A stretch of 11,060 bases of DNA, from NCBI GenBank assembly GCA_002684375.1, contig NYVC01000002.1, forward strand, positions 18,891-29,950. Reading direction: 5' to 3'. This DNA comes from Marinovum sp. Its GTDB lineage: Bacteria > Pseudomonadota > Alphaproteobacteria > Rhodobacterales > Rhodobacteraceae. Made by a program: the position numbers and the translations under genes. Under the pieces are notes generated by a model that saw only the letters and a program-made list of their open reading frames with translations, did not search any database and was not told the DNA's origin. Shown here one piece after another: positions 6,073 to 11,060 of the stretch (position 1 is the stretch's first letter; each line of letters starts with the position of its first letter).

Positions 6073-7737
6073 TCAAGTCACTGATTTGAGTACCAGTCGG
6101 GTTTCAAGTAATTGACCATTGCGCAGCAAGATGGGATCTGCAAGTGAGACGATCATGCGATTAAAATCTCGCAGGGCAGCCAAGGTTTCAAGATGCTGGT
6201 TGCTGCTGGCAAGACTGGTCTCGTCCCCATTGCGTACCCGTGCAAAATGGCGCTTTTTACTGCGGCTTTGAGATTTGACAAAATCGTCTTTTTCGAGAAA
6301 AAGTTGGCGCGCCCCTTCGACATCTTCTGAGATCAGAAGATCAAACGCCAAGGTCATATTGGCATTCATCCGCTCGTAGGCCTGCAGCAATTCGGACCAA
6401 CCGGCCTCAGAAAACCGCACCTCTTTTTGGGACCGTGCCAGCGCGACAGGCAACATACGCCGCAATACGATATCGCCGGCTGCATCGAGGTTGCTGGCAT
6501 AATCAACCAATTCTGATACGATTTTCACATCTTTTTTCTGCATCTCTTGGGTGTTCATCTGCGCAAAATATTCCCGCAGGCGGCTCAACGCACTTGCAAG
6601 GTTGCGCCGTTGCGCCTTCATGTGTGCAAGGTCTGCCGGGCTTGGATCAAACACTTTATTAGTCACCGGGCGGGCAAGGTTTTCAACGATATAACTCATT
6701 CTGTGCACTTCGCGGCGCAAGCATGCCATCGACAAACGTGGTGAATCGAGCACAGACATATCCAGCGCCGAGGCCGCCTGTGCGCCGTCTATTTGTGTAT
6801 CGTCGGAAGCATCTTCGGCTATCAACTGCGTTAAAGGCGTCTCAAGTCGGCTTGCGAACGGCACAAAGAGTAAAAGCAACGTATTAAAGCCCAGATGTGC
6901 CAGCACCAGAGCCTGCGCATCTGAAACCCACCCGGACGCAACAGAAACATCGAAAAATTGTAACGCAATTGTGCATAATATTGCGGTGACACCCCGCGCG
7001 GCCAGATTGGCGGCTGCCAGCCTGCGGGCAGAGGCTTTCATGCTGCGGGTCTGCCACACGGCCACCAAAGCCCCTCCGAGATTTGCGCCCAGTACCAGCG
7101 TGATACCAACCGCAAGCGGGAGCGCATCGATTGCTACCAAAACCACGCACATCAACACTGTAGCGACACTAGAATGCATCACCAACGCCAGCACCGCGCC
7201 GATTAAAAATGCGGTGACAGCGTCGTTTTCGAGGTAGACTACCATCGCAGGCAGGAAATTACTGTCGCGGATTGGCTCAACGGTTTCTCTTAGAAAACGC
7301 AGGGCGAGCAAAATAAAGGCGACTCCCAACATTATGCGCCCGAGTTGTTTGTTTTTGCGCAGCTCAGCTTTGAGAAAAATCCAGCCACCCACGCCGATCA
7401 AAAGCGGCACCAGCCAGTCGATATTTAACGACAGCACCTGAACCACAATAGCCGATCCCAGATCAGCGCCTAAAATAAGCACAAGTCCTATGCCAAAAGG
7501 CAGCAAACCGCTGCTGGAAAAGCCAGCTGTCAATAGGGTTACGGCGGTGGCGCTTTGCAAAACAATCGCCAGAACAACGCCGGTGAGCATCGCCCTCAGT
7601 GCGCTTTGATTGCGGGTGATCAAGCGTTTGAAAGACGGACCGTAAGCGCGCTCAATCCCCGTTTGCACCATGCGCACTGCATATAATAATAACATTGTTG
7701 CGCCAAATAGTGATGTCAGGAAGTAGAGAATGATCAT
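6073..7737 (-). CDS. Na/Pi cotransporter family protein with PhoU-like C-terminal domain
   Basis: A 554-residue protein. The first 300 or so residues form a membrane domain with two inverted halves. The first half has VLQSATAVTLLTAGF at 59-73 and LILGADLGSAIVV at 87-99. The second has VMHSSVATVLM at 186-196 and LVLGANLGGALVAV at 215-228. These are the paired QSSS-like and GxNxG motifs of the Na/Pi symporter family (PF02690 type). In the second half His188 replaces the usual Gln. Residues 330-550 are charged and helical, as in PhoU-like tails. Family members import phosphate with sodium; E. coli YjbB, which has the same layout, exports it. Here it is the last gene of the ugp-esterase operon, 40 bp after the esterase. 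AAGGA lies 13 bases before the ATG, a long spacing, so the exact start is less sure. Confidence 0.88.
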   Translation of the reverse strand: MIILYFLTSLFGATMLLLYAVRMVQTGIERAYGPSFKRLITRNQSALRAMLTGVVLAIVLQSATAVTLLTAGFSSSGLLPFGIGLVLILGADLGSAIVVQVLSLNIDWLVPLLIGVGGWIFLKAELRKNKQLGRIMLGVAFILLALRFLRETVEPIRDSNFLPAMVVYLENDAVTAFLIGAVLALVMHSSVATVLMCVVLVAIDALPLAVGITLVLGANLGGALVAVWQTRSMKASARRLAAANLAARGVTAILCTIALQFFDVSVASGWVSDAQALVLAHLGFNTLLLLFVPFASRLETPLTQLIAEDASDDTQIDGAQAASALDMSVLDSPRLSMACLRREVHRMSYIVENLARPVTNKVFDPSPADLAHMKAQRRNLASALSRLREYFAQMNTQEMQKKDVKIVSELVDYASNLDAAGDIVLRRMLPVALARSQKEVRFSEAGWSELLQAYERMNANMTLAFDLLISEDVEGARQLFLEKDDFVKSQSRSKKRHFARVRNGDETSLASSNQHLETLAALRDFNRMIVSLADPILLRNGQLLETRLVLKSVT

Positions 7738-7777
7738 AATGCGCGTTTTTTCCTTATTGGTTTTAATATGTTATGTT

Positions 7778-8584
7778 TCATGGCGAACTGAAAGGATGTG
7801 GTGCGCTGCTATTGCCGAGGGTCACACAGGTGGTGCAAAACCCCTGATCCCAGTTGTGCAGGCTAAAGCCGCGCGGGGCGCTAGTGAAACCTGCCGGTGC
7901 GTCGGCGCGGTAATCGGCGGGAAAGGCGCTGCAGGTTGCCGGAGCAGAAATAGCCACTGCTTTGCCAATATTGCTAATAATTGTGCTGTGGACGTGACCA
8001 CAAATTACGCGGATATCATTTGGCGCGGCGTTCAGAATATCGGCCAACGGTTGGGTGGCTGTCAGTCCGATTTGATCCATGAAAACCATCCCTGACGCAA
8101 AAGGTGGATGGTGCATGGCCAGCAATATCGGCTGAGTATTTGCGGTGCTGATTGCCTGAGATAGAAATTTGAGATCGGCGTCATTCAGACCTCCCCCTCC
8201 TTGGCCTTCGATCAATGTGTCGAGCCCAATAATGCGCAGGTCTGCCAGATCATGGACCCAATTAATCTTGCCGCTTGGCGGTATTGTGGCCTTATCTTCA
8301 AAACAGTGTCGCATTGGGTCGCGCCGGTCGTGGTTGCCGGGTATCAGAAAATATGGGGCAGGTAGGCGCTGAATTTGTTGGCGGAACAACTGGTAACTTT
8401 CCGCATCGCCAGTGTCGGTGATATCTCCGGTGACAACCACGGCATCAATGGGCCCGATTTTATGCCAGTCGGCAAGAAGCGTATCGATAGTATCAACCAG
8501 CAGAGCATAGGTGTTGAGCACACCCGATACCCGCTGCGGCGCGGGCAGAACATGCAAATCTGACAGTTGGATAATTCGGGACAC
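7778..8584 (-). CDS. GpdQ-like calcineurin-type metallophosphodiesterase
   Basis: A 268-residue binuclear metallophosphoesterase with every metal-ligand motif: D9-L-H11, GD54, GNHD at 83-86 (Asn84, His85), MHHPP at 157-161 and GHVH at 196-199. The spacing follows Enterobacter GpdQ (274 residues; D8, H10, D50, N80, H156, H195, H197), and the HHPPFASGMVFMD stretch resembles that protein. GpdQ and relatives cleave glycerophosphodiesters and other phosphodiesters. There is no signal peptide, so it should act in the cytoplasm. It starts with GTG, sharing one base with the ugpE stop codon (TAGTG), so it is translationally coupled to the transporter. That position suggests it processes the imported substrate. 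A cyclic-nucleotide phosphodiesterase role (CpdA/class III) is the main alternative. Confidence 0.85.
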   Translation of the reverse strand: MSRIIQLSDLHVLPAPQRVSGVLNTYALLVDTIDTLLADWHKIGPIDAVVVTGDITDTGDAESYQLFRQQIQRLPAPYFLIPGNHDRRDPMRHCFEDKATIPPSGKINWVHDLADLRIIGLDTLIEGQGGGGLNDADLKFLSQAISTANTQPILLAMHHPPFASGMVFMDQIGLTATQPLADILNAAPNDIRVICGHVHSTIISNIGKAVAISAPATCSAFPADYRADAPAGFTSAPRGFSLHNWDQGFCTTCVTLGNSSAPHPFSSP

Positions 8585-9393
8585 TATTTAATGCCTGTGC
8601 GTAAAAATGCTTGAACAAATTGTCGTTGGAAAATTAAGAACGTGATCAGAAGTGGGGCAATTGACATGAGCGTTGCTGCCGAAATGATGGAGATATCAAC
8701 GCCGTTTTCGGGAGCGCCAAAAATCGATAAACCAACCGTAAGCGGGCGCGTATCTTCAGAATTTGTAACAATAAGTGGCCATAAAAAATTATTCCAATGG
8801 GTAGAGACTGAAACCAGAGCATAGGCCAGATAAGTTGGTTTTGCCAGAGGGACGTAAACTTTAAGTAAAATCCCAAACCAGCTGCAACCTTCGATCCGAG
8901 CGGCTTCGTGCAATTCGATGGGAACAGATTTAAAGGCCTGCCGCATTAAAAAGATGCCAAAAGCGCTGGCCATATAAGGCATGCCTACGCCCAGAACACT
9001 GTCGAACAGCCCGAGCCGCGACACCATGGCATAGTTTTCGACAATCAACACCTCGGGCAGAATAAATAGCTGCAATAACACCAAAATAAACACCAAATCC
9101 TTACCGGGGAAATTCACTTGTGCGAAGGCAAACCCTGCCAGAGTGGTGATAATAAACTGGCCGATCAGCACCACGGTGACCAAAACAAACGTGTTGCGGA
9201 AGTACTTCAGCCAAGGGGCACCCTCCCAAGCTATGCGAAAATTATCCAAGGTCCAGCTTGATGTGAGGTTGAAATTAACGGCATCCGACGTGGTGTGAAA
9301 GGCGGCCCAAAAGGCAAATAGTAAAGGGGCCACCCAAATCACAGCCAGCAATATTGCCCCAAAGTTATCAAGATATTGGTAAAGCCGGTTCAT
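8584..9393 (-). CDS. ugpE: Ugp-type ABC transporter permease (MalG family)
   Basis: A 269-residue permease. A first helix at about 12-31 is followed by segments near 68-92, 100-116, 133-151, 186-208 and 236-256. The EAA loop is HEAARIEGCSWFGILLKVYVP, residues 162-182, and the HWNNFLWPLIVT stretch at 199-210 is typical of the MalG/UgpE group. It pairs with the UgpA-type permease upstream, whose stop it overlaps by four bases (ATGA); AAGGA lies ten bases before the ATG. The esterase start codon touches its own stop codon. Assignment to glycerol-3-phosphate or glycerophosphodiester uptake rests on the binding protein and the phosphodiesterase in the operon; by permease sequence alone a sugar would also fit. 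Confidence 0.8.
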   Translation of the reverse strand: MNRLYQYLDNFGAILLAVIWVAPLLFAFWAAFHTTSDAVNFNLTSSWTLDNFRIAWEGAPWLKYFRNTFVLVTVVLIGQFIITTLAGFAFAQVNFPGKDLVFILVLLQLFILPEVLIVENYAMVSRLGLFDSVLGVGMPYMASAFGIFLMRQAFKSVPIELHEAARIEGCSWFGILLKVYVPLAKPTYLAYALVSVSTHWNNFLWPLIVTNSEDTRPLTVGLSIFGAPENGVDISIISAATLMSIAPLLITFLIFQRQFVQAFLRTGIK

Positions 9394-10283
9394 TGGTAAT
9401 GCGTCCTTTTTTCCATATAGAAAAACTGGATCGCGGCCACAATGCCAAGCGCAAGCAAGACCAGAATGGTCAGCGCTGCGGCGTGAGGCGCATCAAAGAA
9501 TGCAAAAGCCATCTCCCAGATGTAATATAAGATCAACTTTGAGGCATCTGACGGCCCCCCCTTGGTCAGGATAAACAGATGATCGATAAGTTTGACCGAA
9601 TTGATCAGGGCGTTGACCATGATAAATAGTGTGGTCGGCATCAGCAGTGGCAACACAATGCGCGTTGTGTAAGTCCAGCGACTGGCGCCCTCGATATCGG
9701 CAGCCTCTTTGAGATCGGTGGGGATGGTTTGAAGTGCAGCCAGATAAAAAATCATAAAAAAGCCGGCTTCTTTCCAAATCGTCACGATGATCACCGCCCA
9801 AAGCGCGGTTTCGGGTTGTCCCAGCCAATTGACCGAAGGCAGACCAAACAGCGCACCAATTTGGTCCAGAACCCCAAAGCCGGGTGTGTAGAAGAACAGC
9901 CAAAGGTTTGCCGCCGCAATCATTGGCAAAACTGTAGGCGTGAAATAGGCAGTGCGAACAAAGCCACGGGCCGAAATTTTGGAATTGGCCCAAAGTGCCA
10001 TGGCCAATGCGAAAAAGATCGACACAGGTATGGTGATGCCCGCATAGAGAAGATTGTTTTTGACCACCAACCAAAAGGTCGGATCCTGCATCAGATCAAG
10101 ATAGTTTTCGGAGCCAACAAATTCGCTTGGTTTGCGCCGTGTGCCACGGGAAAACAGGCTTGACCAAAGCGTCGCAAGCGAAGGGTAGAAGGCAAAAAAT
10201 GTTAACAAAAGCGCAGCCGGGCTGAGCAAAAGCCAGCCGTAAATGGCTTGGCGGCGGTGTTCAAGGTTGGCAGGTTTGCGCAT
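9390..10283 (-). CDS. ugpA: Ugp-type ABC transporter permease (MalF family)
   Basis: A 297-residue permease with a short basic N terminus and helices near 15-36, 74-98, 111-132, 160-184, 217-230 and 268-288. The EAA loop is KEAADIEGASRWTYTTRIVLP at 192-212. The LTKGGPSDASKLILYYIWE stretch at 239-257 is typical of UgpA-like permeases. It forms the channel with UgpE, translated next with a four-base overlap. It is separated from the binding-protein gene by 68 bp carrying a perfect hairpin, and its own ribosome site is weak. An ATPase gene (UgpC/MalK type) is not in the window; it may lie beyond the right edge or elsewhere. Confidence 0.82.
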   Translation of the reverse strand: MRKPANLEHRRQAIYGWLLLSPAALLLTFFAFYPSLATLWSSLFSRGTRRKPSEFVGSENYLDLMQDPTFWLVVKNNLLYAGITIPVSIFFALAMALWANSKISARGFVRTAYFTPTVLPMIAAANLWLFFYTPGFGVLDQIGALFGLPSVNWLGQPETALWAVIIVTIWKEAGFFMIFYLAALQTIPTDLKEAADIEGASRWTYTTRIVLPLLMPTTLFIMVNALINSVKLIDHLFILTKGGPSDASKLILYYIWEMAFAFFDAPHAAALTILVLLALGIVAAIQFFYMEKRTHYQ

Positions 10284-10315
10284 TATACAAATGAATTTCT
10301 TTAGAGGTCCGAGAC

Positions 10316-10342
10316 GGGCACCGGCATGGTATGCCGGTGCCC
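10316..10342 (-). promoter_or_regulatory. Intercistronic stem-loop between ugpB and ugpA
   Basis: GGGCACCGGCAT (10316-10327), a GGT loop and ATGCCGGTGCCC (10331-10342) form a perfect 12-bp, GC-rich stem. It lies nine bases after the ugpB stop codon. No T run follows in the ugp direction, so it is better read as an mRNA 3' stabiliser or processing boundary than as a full terminator. Such a stem would keep binding-protein mRNA more abundant than permease mRNA. Confidence 0.75.
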
Positions 10343-10351
10343 AATGGGATT

Positions 10352-11060
10352 TTATTGATAGGCTTTCAGCAACCGCTTGGCCGCCGCTTGCGCATCACCC
10401 AGTGCATCTGCAGGTGATTTGGCCCCGGTCAGCGCGGATTGGATGGCGTTGTTCAAACCATCACGAACGCGGGCGGTCTCAAAGGTTGAGAACTCGGCGA
10501 CCGCATGCTGCAGTTGATTACGGGCCACCAAGGCGGGTGGGAACGACGCGGTATAGGCTTTCAGAGCCTCGGTTTCATAGGCTGCTTGAGACACGCCCAT
10601 ATAGCCTGTTGCGATCGACCACGCCGCCGCCTGTTCGGGTGCGGTCATATATTTGATCAGTTTCAGGGCGGCTGCTTTTTCCGCGTCGCTTGTGTCTTTG
10701 AACAGATAGAAGTTGCCCCCACCGGTGGGTGAACCAAGCCGCTCGTTTCCGGGCAACATTGCCACACCGAAATCAAATGATGCGTTTTTCTTAACTGCGG
10801 TCAGATTGCCCGTAGAGTGCCACATCATTGCGGTTTGACCTTCTAAGAATGCTTGGCGCAACGTGCCCCACTCAACAGTGCCAGTGGGCATGATGCCATG
10901 TTCTGTCGAAAGTGATTTCCAAAACTCAAGCGTATCAACCACTTTGGGGTCGTCAAAATATGTGGTGAGACCATCGCCGGCCATCAGCTCTTTGCCATTC
11001 TGGATCGCAAGCGCCTGGAACATCCAATAGGGGTATCCGGTAGACGGGATCATTAGCCCG
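10352..11060 (-). CDS. ugpB: UgpB-type extracellular solute-binding protein, C-terminal part
   Basis: The last 235 or so residues of an ABC solute-binding protein. The frame is open to the window's right edge, so the start and signal peptide lie outside; the ATG at 11053 is internal. Features matching UgpB include TGYPYWMFQALAIQNG near the edge, FLEGQTAMMWHSTGNL (a ligand-loop STG), the PTGGGNFYLF glycine turn, TGYMGVS and the C-terminal TGAKSPADAL followed by AAAKRLLKAY. UgpB of E. coli binds glycerol-3-phosphate and glycerophosphocholine, and several of these segments align with its known ligand loops from memory. It is first of the visible genes of the operon and is followed by a stable hairpin. 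Sugar-binding relatives are hard to exclude without the N-terminal half, but the downstream phosphodiesterase and Na/Pi gene favour a phosphorus ligand. Confidence 0.8.
   Translation of the reverse strand, partial: GLMIPSTGYPYWMFQALAIQNGKELMAGDGLTTYFDDPKVVDTLEFWKSLSTEHGIMPTGTVEWGTLRQAFLEGQTAMMWHSTGNLTAVKKNASFDFGVAMLPGNERLGSPTGGGNFYLFKDTSDAEKAAALKLIKYMTAPEQAAAWSIATGYMGVSQAAYETEALKAYTASFPPALVARNQLQHAVAEFSTFETARVRDGLNNAIQSALTGAKSPADALGDAQAAAKRLLKAYQ

Noticed and set aside
9493..10074. 193-codon minus-strand frame inside ugpA
   Set aside because: It is a shifted frame of ugpA, whose own frame has the EAA loop and membrane helices; the shifted protein is rich in His, Cys and Gly with no family signature.
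9729..10163. 144-codon plus-strand frame over ugpA
   Set aside because: Antisense shadow with a basic, low-complexity composition and no ribosome site.

Overview
The window looks like chromosomal DNA from a marine alphaproteobacterium, most likely the Roseobacter group (Rhodobacteraceae). This rests on the style of the proteins (an AruI-type decarboxylase beside a DDAH, a two-permease phn transporter, a Ugp-type importer with a GpdQ-like esterase) and on moderate GC in the flanks. It is an inference from memory of these families, not from a search.

Layout. (1) 1-1396, plus strand: the C-terminal part of a thiamine-diphosphate decarboxylase, probably acting on 2-ketoarginine, followed by an intact dimethylarginine dimethylaminohydrolase. 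Together they suggest breakdown of arginine or methylarginine. (2) 1528-5005, minus strand: a complete four-gene phosphonate-family ABC importer, transcribed phnD, phnC, phnE1, phnE2. It is visibly AT-richer than its surroundings and has no C-P lyase genes beside it. A strong hairpin lies between phnD and phnC. (3) 5006-6072: no intact gene. About 690 bp of it is a badly decayed IS5-family transposase on the minus strand, readable only by switching frames. Its 3' end sits right behind the phnD promoter region, which carries two short dyads. (4) 6073-11060, minus strand: a tight Ugp-type operon, ugpB (partial), ugpA, ugpE, a GpdQ-like metallophosphodiesterase, and a Na/Pi cotransporter with a PhoU-like tail. 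A perfect 12-bp hairpin separates ugpB from ugpA.

How the genes fit together. The two minus-strand blocks look like a phosphorus-acquisition region. The phn importer would bring in a phosphonate, phosphite or phosphate-like ligand. The Ugp-type importer would bring in glycerol-3-phosphate or a glycerophosphodiester. The cytoplasmic GpdQ-like enzyme would split the diester, and the Na/Pi protein would move phosphate in or release an excess. Both importers have a stable stem-loop directly after the binding-protein gene, the usual arrangement for making more binding protein than membrane parts. No transcription factor, tRNA, rRNA or CRISPR array was seen, and no Pho box was recognised by eye.
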